From Deltaproteobacteria bacterium (lineage in GTDB: Bacteria > Desulfobacterota > GWC2-55-46), in the NCBI GenBank assembly GCA_020846435.1, contig JADLDY010000037.1, forward strand, positions 18,019 to 82,018: DNA of 64,000 nucleotides, read 5' to 3'. The translations under genes and the position numbers were made by a program. The first letter of the stretch is position 1. The number at the start of each line of letters is the position of its first letter. Below the pieces are notes generated by a model. The model did not search any database. It was not told the origin of the DNA and worked only from the letters and a program-made list of their open reading frames with translations. This document shows, piece after piece, positions 42,182-50,017 of the stretch.

Positions 42182-42191
42182 CATCCTGAAT
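42169..42191 (+). promoter_or_regulatory. IscR-like (Rrf2) operator
   Basis: ATAGGACTAAAATCATCCTG and the next three bases match the spacing and centre of the E. coli IscR type-1 site (ATA-N4-GACTAAAT-AGTC), with AGGA...TCCT as a palindrome. It covers the -10 hexamer of the Rrf2 gene. Confidence 0.62.
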
Positions 42192-42212
42192 GTCTGAATT
42201 GAGGTATGAGCG

Positions 42213-42680
42213 ATGCTCCAGATAACAAGGGATGGCGAATACGCAGTAAGGGCGATTCTTCACATGTCCGCACAGCCTGTCGGCACGCTCTGCCTCATAA
42301 GCGAGATAGCCGAAGCGCAGGAGGTGCCGAGGAGCTATCTTTCCAAGATAATGCAGCACCTCGTCAAGGCCGGGCTGGTGAAATCCAGGCGCGGGGCCAG
42401 GGGAGGGTTCTTCCTCGCCAGAAGGCCCCAGGAGATAACCCTGCGCCAGGCGATAGAGGCCATAGAAGGCCCGATATTCCTCAATATCTGCCTCATCAAA
42501 AAAGGCGAATGCCACAGGGACGAATTCTGTCCAGTGCACCAGGTGTGGCAGGAAGCCCAGAGAAAACTGATGGAAGTCCTCGATAACAAGACAATGGCCC
42601 AGCTCGTGCAAGACGCCGAAAAGCTCAAAGGCTTTTCCGCGAAAAAAAGAACTCCCAAAAAGCCGCCCTCCACTCTCTGA
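42213..42680 (+). CDS. Rrf2/IscR-type transcriptional regulator with three-cysteine cluster site
   Basis: The 155 aa product has the Rrf2 winged helix (ITRDGEYAVRAILHM; EVPRSYLSKIMQHLVKAGLVKSRRG, with the GARGGFFLAR wing) and three cysteines in the pattern of IscR/NsrR (C93, C100, C106), which hold a [2Fe-2S] or [4Fe-4S] cluster in characterised members. It therefore likely senses iron-sulfur status, oxygen or NO. The GAGG ribosome-binding site precedes ATG 42213. An IscR-like operator overlaps its promoter, indicating autoregulation. No isc or suf genes are near. It precedes a flavoprotein reductase. Confidence 0.85.
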   Translation: MLQITRDGEYAVRAILHMSAQPVGTLCLISEIAEAQEVPRSYLSKIMQHLVKAGLVKSRRGARGGFFLARRPQEITLRQAIEAIEGPIFLNICLIKKGECHRDEFCPVHQVWQEAQRKLMEVLDNKTMAQLVQDAEKLKGFSAKKRTPKKPPSTL

Positions 42681-42848
42681 CCCAATGCCCGGATAATCTG
42701 CCGGAAGTCTTTTGACTGTGGAAACCTTCCGAAAAAAGTCCTCTCATAATGCCTTTGGCGCACTCCCCGGCCGCGAGCCGTATTTTTTGAATATGTGATA
42801 GACTCAGACAGGCCCGGCCGGGCCGTGTTCATGGAGGTGTGCGGGTTT

Positions 42849-44051
42849 ATGAAGGGCAGATACAGGTATGTCATAGCTGGCGGCGGGCTCGCCGGGGCTT
42901 CGGCGATAAAAGGCATAAGGGAGCATGACTCAGAAGGCTCCATCGTGCTTCTGGGCGCTGAGGCGCACAGGCCGTACGACAGGCCGCCGCTTTCAAAGAA
43001 GCTCTGGCTCGGCAAGAAGAAGGTCGAGGATATATTCATAGGCTCGCCTGAGTTCTATGAAAAAAACAGGGTCGAGCTCATGCTTGGCAAGAAAGCCGTC
43101 TCTCTCGACGCCAGGGCGCGCGAACTCAGGGATGAAGAAGGGCGCGTCTACGGGTATGAGAAGCTCCTGATAGCGACCGGCTGTCAGCCGAGGAAGCTCG
43201 ATATACCCGGGGCAGACCTCAGGGATGTCTGCTATTTCAGGACGCTCGACGACTATTTTTTTCTGAGGGAGAAGGTTTTTGACGGAGCGTCTGCCATCAT
43301 AATCGGCGGCGGCTTCATAGGCTCTGAGCTGGCGGCGGTACTCTCAGTGAACAAGGTATCAGTCACCATGGTCTTTCCTTCAGCATACCTGTGCAACAGG
43401 GTCCTGCCCGAGGCTCTTGGACAGAGCGTGCAGAGGGGCTTTATCGACCGTGGCATAAGGGTGCTCGCGAATACCACTCCAATGGCCTTCGAACAAAAGG
43501 AAAAAAAGTTTTCAGTTTTGACGAAGGAGCGCGGGGCGCTTGAGTGCGACATACTCATCGTGGGCGCGGGGGTCTCCCCATCTGCCGGGCTTGCCGAAGG
43601 CGCTCTCCTGAAAACGGGAGACGGCATAGAGGTGAACTCAAGGCTTCAGACCTCGGATGCCGACGTCTACTCGGCAGGGGATGTCGCTTCTTTTCCGTAC
43701 AGGGAGCTTGGAGAGAGAAAAAGGGTCGAGCACTGGGACAACGCCATGAGCCAGGGAAAGCTTGCCGGAGAGAACATGGCAGGCGCGGATAAAGAGTATG
43801 ACTACATGCCCTATTTCTTCTCAGACCTCTTTGACTTCGGCTACGAGGCCGTGGGGGAAGTGAGCTCGAGGCTCGACGTCGTCTCCGACTGGCAGGTGGA
43901 GAACAAAAAAGGCGTGCTCTATTACCTCAAGGAGAACAGGGTAAGGGGCGTCATGCTCTGCAACGTTTGGGATAGGGTCGAAGACGCGAGGGCCCTGATA
44001 AGAAAAAAAGAGATTGTCACGGCTGACGGGCTCAAAGGGCGCATACGCTGA
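42849..44051 (+). CDS. FAD-dependent NAD(P)H oxidoreductase
   Basis: The 400 aa flavoprotein shows AGGGLAGASAI (FAD dinucleotide motif, near residue 9), RPPLSKKLWLG, the second nucleotide motif IIIGGGFIGSELAAV (NADH), and YSAGDVASFP (FAD). RVEHWDNAMSQGKLAGENM is typical of ferredoxin/rubredoxin reductase and AIF-like enzymes. ATG 42849 follows GGAGGTG; the frame opens earlier at 42795 without support. Two candidate partners lie outside the window. Given the regulator before it, a redox-stress role is plausible. Confidence 0.82.
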   Translation: MKGRYRYVIAGGGLAGASAIKGIREHDSEGSIVLLGAEAHRPYDRPPLSKKLWLGKKKVEDIFIGSPEFYEKNRVELMLGKKAVSLDARARELRDEEGRVYGYEKLLIATGCQPRKLDIPGADLRDVCYFRTLDDYFFLREKVFDGASAIIIGGGFIGSELAAVLSVNKVSVTMVFPSAYLCNRVLPEALGQSVQRGFIDRGIRVLANTTPMAFEQKEKKFSVLTKERGALECDILIVGAGVSPSAGLAEGALLKTGDGIEVNSRLQTSDADVYSAGDVASFPYRELGERKRVEHWDNAMSQGKLAGENMAGADKEYDYMPYFFSDLFDFGYEAVGEVSSRLDVVSDWQVENKKGVLYYLKENRVRGVMLCNVWDRVEDARALIRKKEIVTADGLKGRIR

Positions 44052-44091
44052 AAGATGGCGCCACATTCAAGGCTTTTTCCGGAGAACTGAC

Positions 44092-44853
44092 ATGGCATGG
44101 GAACTGAAAGGCAGGACAGCCCTCGTGACAGGGGCTGGCAAGAGGATAGGAAGGCAGATCTCGCTCGCCCTGGCGCTCGAGGGCGTGAACGTCATCGTGC
44201 ATCATTCGAACTCAGGAGCCGAGGCCGCCGAAGTTGTGGACGCCGTCGCCTCGATGGGAGTGAAGTCCTGGCTTGTGAAGGCTGATTTTGACAGGAATGA
44301 GTATGAAGGGTTCATCGAGCGCGTCGCCGGCGAGACAGGAGGGGTCGACATGCTCGTCAACAACGCCTCGATATTCCCTCAAAGCCGCCTCGGCGGCATG
44401 ACTTTCGAAGGCCTCGTTTCCAACATACGGGTCAACGCCTGGGCCCCTTTCGTGCTGGCGAGGGATTTGAGCCGGGTGATGAAAAAGGGCAGGGTCGTGA
44501 ACCTCATAGACTCAAGGATAAAGGGCTACGACTGGAACCACGTCGAGTACATATTGAGCAAGCACCTCCTCGCAGAGCTCACCAGGATGATGGCGATAGA
44601 GTACGCGCCTGATGTCGTCGTCAACGGAGTCAATCCCGGCCTTATCCTTCCGCCGCCCGGAAAAGAGATGGACTATCTCGAGAAGCTGGACGCGACAGTG
44701 CCGCGCAAACGCCATGGCGACCCTGTTGACATTGCCGAGGCGGTCCTTTATCTTCTTAAATCAGACTTCCTAATAGGGGAGGTCATAAACGTCGACGGAG
44801 GGAGGCATCTGCTGGAATATGGCCGGGGACCGGATACTGATAGAGGGGCTTAG
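44092..44853 (+). CDS. short-chain dehydrogenase, FolM-like pterin reductase
   Basis: The 253 aa SDR has the cofactor motif TGAGKRIG (residues 13-20), the NNAS motif, and catalytic Y153 and K157 in YILSK. The serine usually before Tyr is in LIDSRIKG. The TGAGKRIG with Arg after Lys is typical of pteridine-reductase-type enzymes such as FolM (dihydromonapterin reductase). Its position before folB and folK supports a role in tetrahydrofolate or tetrahydromonapterin synthesis. ATG 44092 is chosen because the earlier open frame (44014) overlaps the flavoprotein gene. It overlaps folB by 35 bases. Confidence 0.78.
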   Translation: MAWELKGRTALVTGAGKRIGRQISLALALEGVNVIVHHSNSGAEAAEVVDAVASMGVKSWLVKADFDRNEYEGFIERVAGETGGVDMLVNNASIFPQSRLGGMTFEGLVSNIRVNAWAPFVLARDLSRVMKKGRVVNLIDSRIKGYDWNHVEYILSKHLLAELTRMMAIEYAPDVVVNGVNPGLILPPPGKEMDYLEKLDATVPRKRHGDPVDIAEAVLYLLKSDFLIGEVINVDGGRHLLEYGRGPDTDRGA

Positions 44854-45175
44854 CGCCCGCTGCATAATAGGAGTGAACAGCGACGAGCGCACAGAGCGCC
44901 AGGACGTTGTGATAGACATAGACCTGTACACCGACATGGCAGTCCCGGGAAGGACCGACGACATCAATGACGCCGTCAATTACAGGGAAGTCAAAAAAAA
45001 GGTGCTCGCTCTCGTCGAGTCGTCAGGGTTCTTCCTCATCGAGGCTCTCGCCGAGGCCATAACGAAGCTCTGCCTCGAAGATGAGGCTGTCGAGAAGGTG
45101 AGGGTGCGGGTAGACAAGCCCCTTGCCCTGAGGTTCGCGAAGAGCGTCGGAGTCGAGATAACAAGGGGGAGATGA
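44819..45175 (+). CDS. folB: dihydroneopterin aldolase FolB
   Basis: FolB converts dihydroneopterin to 6-hydroxymethyl-dihydropterin and glycolaldehyde. The 118 aa product has the family opening IEGLSARCIIGVNSDER (the loop with catalytic tyrosine or equivalent is C/I here), VNYREVKKKV and the catalytic-lysine region VRVRVDKPLALRF. It overlaps the SDR and its stop overlaps folK (ATGA), giving a coupled folM-like/folB/folK series. Confidence 0.9.
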   Translation: MAGDRILIEGLSARCIIGVNSDERTERQDVVIDIDLYTDMAVPGRTDDINDAVNYREVKKKVLALVESSGFFLIEALAEAITKLCLEDEAVEKVRVRVDKPLALRFAKSVGVEITRGR

Positions 45176-45687
45176 GCTTGGAGACGGCCTATGTCGGCGC
45201 CGGGTCGAACATCGAACCTGAAAAGAACATACTCGAGGCTTTGAGGCTCCTCCTTCCGGATGGGCTTGTGAGAGTGTCGACAGTCTACCGGACAGAGCCT
45301 GTCGACTCTCCGGGGAGCCCGTTTTTCTACAACTGCGTCGCGGAGCTCAAGACAGGCAGGCCTCCTTCAGAGCTCAAGTATTCGGTCTTGAGGCCTGTTG
45401 AGGAGGCGCTCGGGAGAAGGCGCGGGGCGGACAAACACGCGCCCCGCCAAATCGACCTCGACCTTGTCGCCTACGGGACCCTTGAGGTAAGCTTCGGGGA
45501 GCTCAACCTCCCTGACAGGGAGATTTATACCCGCCCATTTCTTGCCATACCGCTCCTTGAGCTCGCGCCGGCGTTTATCCTTCCCGGGGGCCGTCCTCTC
45601 GAAGAGCTGGCCGCTTCTTTGGGCTCTTCCGGCATGGAGAGGCTCGATGCGTACACCATCCGCGTAAGACAGGCCCTTTTCAGGTAG
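45172..45687 (+). CDS. folK: 2-amino-4-hydroxy-6-hydroxymethyldihydropteridine pyrophosphokinase FolK
   Basis: FolK transfers pyrophosphate from ATP to the pterin for condensation with pABA. The 171 aa product shows GAGSNIEPEKNI, VSTVYRTEPVDSPGSPFFYN and the metal-binding RQIDLDLVAYG motif. ATG 45172 overlaps the folB stop and follows AAGGGGGA. FolP and FolE are not in the window. Confidence 0.93.
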   Translation: MSLETAYVGAGSNIEPEKNILEALRLLLPDGLVRVSTVYRTEPVDSPGSPFFYNCVAELKTGRPPSELKYSVLRPVEEALGRRRGADKHAPRQIDLDLVAYGTLEVSFGELNLPDREIYTRPFLAIPLLELAPAFILPGGRPLEELAASLGSSGMERLDAYTIRVRQALFR

Positions 45688-45803
45688 GCCGCGTCAGTCC
45701 TGTCAGTTCATATTCAATTGAATTTTTTGCTGATTTGGGGTATTTTATCAATGCTCCAGTGGCTATATTTCACTCATGAAAACAAGCGCGGCCACCTATT
45801 TTG

Positions 45804-46286
45804 ATGACCTTTCCTGAAAGAATCGTTCCCTTCTCGGTCGAAGGGCTGCGTCTCGCCCTCCCCCTTGAAAAAGTCGAAAGGGTGATACCGGCCTGCGCCG
45901 TGACCCCTCTGCCGGAGGCACCGGCGGCTGTGCTCGGGGTAATAGACCTGGGCGGGCAGGTGATACCTGTCTTTGACCTGCGCCGGAGGTTCGGCCTCCC
46001 TGAGAAGGAGCTTGTGCCTGAAGACAGGATGCTAATCGCCCGCTCCTCGAAGAGGACAGTCGCCATGGTCGCAGACGAGGCAGGGAGCGTCATCGAGGCC
46101 GGCCCTGCTACCATTGCCGCGCCTGGAGAGGTGCTCCCCAATATGCCTCATGTCAGGGGCGTGGTGAAGACCGCCAAAGGCATGATAATCATCCAGGACA
46201 TAGACAGCTTCCTTTCCATTGAAGAGGAGGAAGTGCTCGAGTCCGCGCTCAAGGCCAAAAGGAAAGATGGACAGAAAGCTCCCTGA
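45804..46286 (+). CDS. CheW-like chemotaxis coupling protein 1
   Basis: The 160 aa product is a CheW domain over its full length: VEGLRLALPLEKVERVIPA, GVIDLGGQVIPVFDLRRRFG and MVADEAGSVIEAG are the usual beta-barrel strands. It would link receptors to CheA. ATG 45804 is chosen; TTG 45801 in the same frame is less likely. It is first in the chemosensory operon and overlaps the CheR start by 20 bases. Confidence 0.85.
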   Translation: MTFPERIVPFSVEGLRLALPLEKVERVIPACAVTPLPEAPAAVLGVIDLGGQVIPVFDLRRRFGLPEKELVPEDRMLIARSSKRTVAMVADEAGSVIEAGPATIAAPGEVLPNMPHVRGVVKTAKGMIIIQDIDSFLSIEEEEVLESALKAKRKDGQKAP

Positions 46287-47745
46287 CTGGCTCCTCGCGG
46301 ACCTGAACGGCTACATCTCCTCGTGCATGGGGTTGTACTTTACTGAATCGCGCTTTGCCGACCTCGAGCGCGGCATAGCTCTGGCGGCTAAGGACTTCGG
46401 CTTCGGGAGCGAAGAGGACTTCATACGCTGGCTGAAGTCAAGCCCGCTGAAAAAAGAGCAGATAGAGAGGCTCGCCGCCCACCTCACCGTGGGAGAGACC
46501 TATTTTTTCAGGGACCCCGCCTCTTTCGAGGCTCTCGAGCACAGCGTGCTCCCGGAGCTTTTGAGGTCGAGGCATGAGCTCAAGAGGATAAGGATCTGGA
46601 GCGCCGGTTGCTCGACCGGGGAAGAGGCCTACTCGATAGCCATACTCCTCACCCGCATCGTCCCGGATATCAGGAGCTGGAACATAAGCATCCTCGCGAC
46701 CGACATAAACGCCGCCTCATTGAAAAAGGCGTCAGAGGGCGTGTACAAGCAATGGTCTTTCAGGAACAGCCCCGAGTGGTTGAAGATGAAGTACTTCACG
46801 CCGGCCGGGGGCGGCTCTTTCAGGATAGACCCTGAGATAAGGAAGATGGTCTCCTTCGGCTATCTTAACCTCGCCGAGGACATCTACCCTTCGCTCCTGA
46901 ACGGCACGAACGGCGTCGATATAATCCTGTGCAGGAACGTGCTGATGTACCTTTCAGACGCCGTCGCCGGGTCGGTCGTGAGGGGGTTTGGCAGGAGCCT
47001 TGTCGACGACGGCTGGCTTCTCATCTCTCCTGCGGAGGCCGTGAGGGCCGTCTCCGGGGTTTTCGCGCCGGTGAGCGTTGGGGAGGCGGTTTTATACCGG
47101 AAAGAAACGGGCGCGCCTGATACTCCGGCGGCATCCATGCCTATTCCGTATGCGTGCGAAGAGGGCCTGCCTGAAAAGGAAGCCGGGCCTCTGCTCGCGC
47201 CGGAGGAGGCCTGTGAAGGGCCTTCCCAGGAGCCGCGGGCAGTTCAAGACCTGCTTGAGGCGGCCCGTGTGCTCTACGGACATGGGAACTACCTTGAGGC
47301 TGCCAGGGCTCTTGAAGCCATAGATGAAGATGACAGGGGCGAAGAAGGGGCATTGCTTCTTGCCAGGAGTTGCGCAAACATGGGCAGGCTCGAAGAGGCC
47401 TCGAGGTGGTGCGAGAGCGTGAAGGCTGAGAACGCCCTGAACAAGGGTGCCTACATGCTCCTTGCCATGATAAGGCTTGAGCAGGCGAGAGTGGAAGAGG
47501 CGATGGAGAACCTGAGGAAGGCGCTCTACATAGACCAGGACTTCGTCATAGCGCACTTCATGCTCGGCAAGCTGCTCAGGGAAGCGGATGGTGGACATGA
47601 GCAGGCCATGAGACACTTTGACGCGGCGCTGAGGCTCCTTGAGTCTGAAAAGGACGACGCCATGCTCCCGGAGTCAGACGGGGTCATGGCGGGAAGGCTC
47701 CGCGAGATACTCGCCTCAACGCTCAAGACGCCGGCAGATTACTGA
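46267..47745 (+). CDS. cheR: chemotaxis methyltransferase CheR with C-terminal TPR
   Basis: CheR methylates receptor glutamates with SAM. The 492 aa product has the N-terminal helical domain (about 10-75), the SAM domain (about 80-275) with WSAGCSTGEEAYSIAI, ATDINAASL and ILCRNVLMYL, and then about 200 residues ending in TPR-like repeats (LLARSCANMGRLEEAS; LRKALYIDQDFVIAHFMLG). CheR-TPR is common in alternative cellular function systems, where the TPR binds partners. Its own start, ATG 46267, follows AAAAGGAAAG inside the CheW gene. Confidence 0.92.
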   Translation: MDRKLPDWLLADLNGYISSCMGLYFTESRFADLERGIALAAKDFGFGSEEDFIRWLKSSPLKKEQIERLAAHLTVGETYFFRDPASFEALEHSVLPELLRSRHELKRIRIWSAGCSTGEEAYSIAILLTRIVPDIRSWNISILATDINAASLKKASEGVYKQWSFRNSPEWLKMKYFTPAGGGSFRIDPEIRKMVSFGYLNLAEDIYPSLLNGTNGVDIILCRNVLMYLSDAVAGSVVRGFGRSLVDDGWLLISPAEAVRAVSGVFAPVSVGEAVLYRKETGAPDTPAASMPIPYACEEGLPEKEAGPLLAPEEACEGPSQEPRAVQDLLEAARVLYGHGNYLEAARALEAIDEDDRGEEGALLLARSCANMGRLEEASRWCESVKAENALNKGAYMLLAMIRLEQARVEEAMENLRKALYIDQDFVIAHFMLGKLLREADGGHEQAMRHFDAALRLLESEKDDAMLPESDGVMAGRLREILASTLKTPADY

Positions 47746-47746
47746 T

Positions 47747-48349
47747 ATGAAAAAAGACACCATTGACTGGAACGCGATAAAAGAACGGATCAAAAAGGCT
47801 GAGGAAGCCGCATCAGGCAGGCCGGGAAGCCTGAGCCCCGCGGAGACGCTCGAGAAAAGGGCCAGGGCCCTGGCCGTGCCTTCAGGCCCTGCGCACGGCG
47901 AGGCCGGGGAAGAAGGCGTCAGGGCGGTGGTCTTCACGCTCGGGGGCGAGAGGTTCGCGATAGAGTCGGTCTATATGGCCGAGGTCGCGCTTTCTACCGA
48001 AATAGTGCCGGTGCCGTGCACGCCGGAGTTCGTCCTGGGCATTGTGAGGCTCAGGGGCGATATCATCTCGGTAATAGACTTGAGGAAGTTCTTCGAGCTG
48101 CCTGAGAAGGGCCTGAGCGACATGACGAGGCTCCTTGTGCTCTCCAACGGAGAGATGCGGTTCGGCGTGCTCGCTGATACAGTTGAAGGCGTTGAGGAGA
48201 TAAGGATGGAGGAGCTAAAAAAGCTCCCGACTCTGTCCGGCGTGAGGGGGGAGTACCTCGCCGGGGTGAGCGTAAAAGGGATGACAGTGCTGGACGGAGG
48301 CAAGCTCCTTGCCGACAGGTCCATAATAATAAACGAGATGGCGGATTAG
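47747..48349 (+). CDS. cheW: CheW chemotaxis coupling protein 2
   Basis: The 200 aa protein has a charged N-terminal extension (about 1-65) followed by a CheW domain: VFTLGGERFAIESVYMAEV, LGIVRLRGDIISVIDLRKFFELP and GVLADTVEGVEEI. It couples the MCP encoded next to CheA. ATG 47747 starts two bases after the cheR stop; a long upstream open frame overlapping cheR is rejected. The extension may hold binding sites particular to this system. Confidence 0.87.
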   Translation: MKKDTIDWNAIKERIKKAEEAASGRPGSLSPAETLEKRARALAVPSGPAHGEAGEEGVRAVVFTLGGERFAIESVYMAEVALSTEIVPVPCTPEFVLGIVRLRGDIISVIDLRKFFELPEKGLSDMTRLLVLSNGEMRFGVLADTVEGVEEIRMEELKKLPTLSGVRGEYLAGVSVKGMTVLDGGKLLADRSIIINEMAD

Positions 48350-48367
48350 GCCAGGGAGGAAACCCAC

Positions 48368-50005
48368 ATGAGCTGGTTTCAGGATCTTTCTACGAGGGCG
48401 AAGCTGTTCTGCGGCTTTGGCCTGGTGATATTTTTTCTTGCCGTCGTGATAGTGGCGGCGATACGGAACGTCACTTCCATGGGTGAGACCAGGGACGAGA
48501 TATTCTACCACGAGTTCGCCAACACGACCGACGTACTCACGATGAAGGGGAAGCTCGAGAGCGCGAGGGTCGGGCTGTTCACGATGATCGCCGCGGACGG
48601 ACGCACTGAGCAGGAGGCCCGGCGGGCCATGATAAAGGAGGTCAACTCCTCGATAGACTCCCTTTTCAGGATCCTGTACGACAGGAACCGGGACGAGCCG
48701 GAGATAACAAGGCTCGTCGAAGAGCTTGAGAGGACCTACGCCGATTACAGGGACGCAAGGGACAGGCAGCTCCTGCCTCTCGTGTACTCCGGGAAGAAAG
48801 ATGAGGCCATGTCAATGGCCATGGGCGTGCAGGCCGACAGGTACGCGAAGATGGCATCCCTTGTCTCTGACCTCGAAGGCGTGATGAAGACGAAGGCGCT
48901 CGGGCACATAAGCGTGTCGTCGGCTGAAGCTTCCCGGTACGTCACTTTGTTCATCGTCCTCGGGCTCGCGGCCATAATCATAAGCGGATTTGTGGCTTTG
49001 ACGCTCAACAGGTTTATCGCAGCGCCGCTTCGCGAGATATCCGACGCGGCCGCGCGCGTTGCCTCAGGCGACCTTACCGTGAATATCCGCTCTCTCGGCA
49101 GGAAGGACGAGACAGGGGTCCTTTCGGAGACCTTCGCGAGGATGGTCGAGCGGTTGAAGAAACAGACGATCGACCTCTCTGAGGCCATAAGCGTCCTGGC
49201 GAGCTCGTCGAATGAGATAGCCGCGACGACCTCTGAGCTGGCCTCAGGCACTGAGCAGACCGCGATAGCCGTCTCCGAGACTACTACGACCGTCGAGGAA
49301 GTGAAGCAGACGGCGAACGTGTCGTCGCAGAAGGCCAAGCACGTCTCTGAGATAGCCCTCGGCGCGGCCCAGGTCTCGCAGAACGGGACCAGGCTCGTCA
49401 AGGAGACGCTCGAAGGTATAGGCAACATCAAGGAGCAGGTCGAGTACATAGCCGGGACGATAATAAAGCTCGCCGAGCACAACCAGGCTATAGGCGAGAT
49501 AATAGCGGCCGTCGACGACATAGCCGAGCAGGCCAACCTCCTTGCCGTGAACGCGTCGATAGAGGCGTCAAAGGCCGGAGAGCACGGCAAGGGCTTCATG
49601 ATAGTCGCCCAGGAGATAAAGAGCATGTCCGAGCTCTCGAAGCAGGCGACAAAGCAGGTCCGCTCGATACTCAACGACATACAGAAGTCGAGCTCCGCTG
49701 CGGTCCTCGCTACCGAGCGCGGCAGCAAGGCCGTGGAAGCGACGGTAAGGCAGTCCTCCGGCACGGGAGAGACCATACAGAAGCTCGCCGGATCGATAAA
49801 CGAGGCGTCCCAGGCCGTCATACAGATAGCGGCCTCCAGCCAGCAGCAGCTCATTGGCATGGACCAGGTGGCTGTCGCCATGAACAGCATAAAGCAGGCG
49901 ACGACCCAGAACGCCGCCAGCACGAAGCAGGTCGAGATAACCATAAGGAACCTCCAGGAGCTTGGAAGCAGGCTCAAGGAGATGGTCCGCCATTACAGGG
50001 TGTAA
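48368..50005 (+). CDS. methyl-accepting chemotaxis protein
   Basis: The 545 aa transmembrane receptor has helices at about 12-34 and 190-212, a periplasmic four-helix-bundle sensor between, a HAMP domain (about 212-265; IAAPLREISDAAARVASGDL), and a signalling domain with the hairpin tip IAEQANLLAVNASIEASKAG and methylation-type helices. AGGGAGGA precedes ATG 48368. It is the operon's only receptor, so it probably sets the input of this system. Its ligand is unknown. Confidence 0.92.
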   Translation: MSWFQDLSTRAKLFCGFGLVIFFLAVVIVAAIRNVTSMGETRDEIFYHEFANTTDVLTMKGKLESARVGLFTMIAADGRTEQEARRAMIKEVNSSIDSLFRILYDRNRDEPEITRLVEELERTYADYRDARDRQLLPLVYSGKKDEAMSMAMGVQADRYAKMASLVSDLEGVMKTKALGHISVSSAEASRYVTLFIVLGLAAIIISGFVALTLNRFIAAPLREISDAAARVASGDLTVNIRSLGRKDETGVLSETFARMVERLKKQTIDLSEAISVLASSSNEIAATTSELASGTEQTAIAVSETTTTVEEVKQTANVSSQKAKHVSEIALGAAQVSQNGTRLVKETLEGIGNIKEQVEYIAGTIIKLAEHNQAIGEIIAAVDDIAEQANLLAVNASIEASKAGEHGKGFMIVAQEIKSMSELSKQATKQVRSILNDIQKSSSAAVLATERGSKAVEATVRQSSGTGETIQKLAGSINEASQAVIQIAASSQQQLIGMDQVAVAMNSIKQATTQNAASTKQVEITIRNLQELGSRLKEMVRHYRV

Positions 50006-50017
50006 GGCTCGCTGAGA

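Noticed and set aside
45776..45817. 13-codon upstream reading frame overlapping the first CheW start
   Set aside because: It has no ribosome-binding site or feature of a leader peptide (no codon run, no attenuator).
48745..49977. long open frame on the - strand opposite the MCP gene
   Set aside because: It mirrors the + strand gene, has no ribosome-binding site, and shows Ser/Ala-rich low-complexity translation typical of antisense frames in GC-rich DNA.
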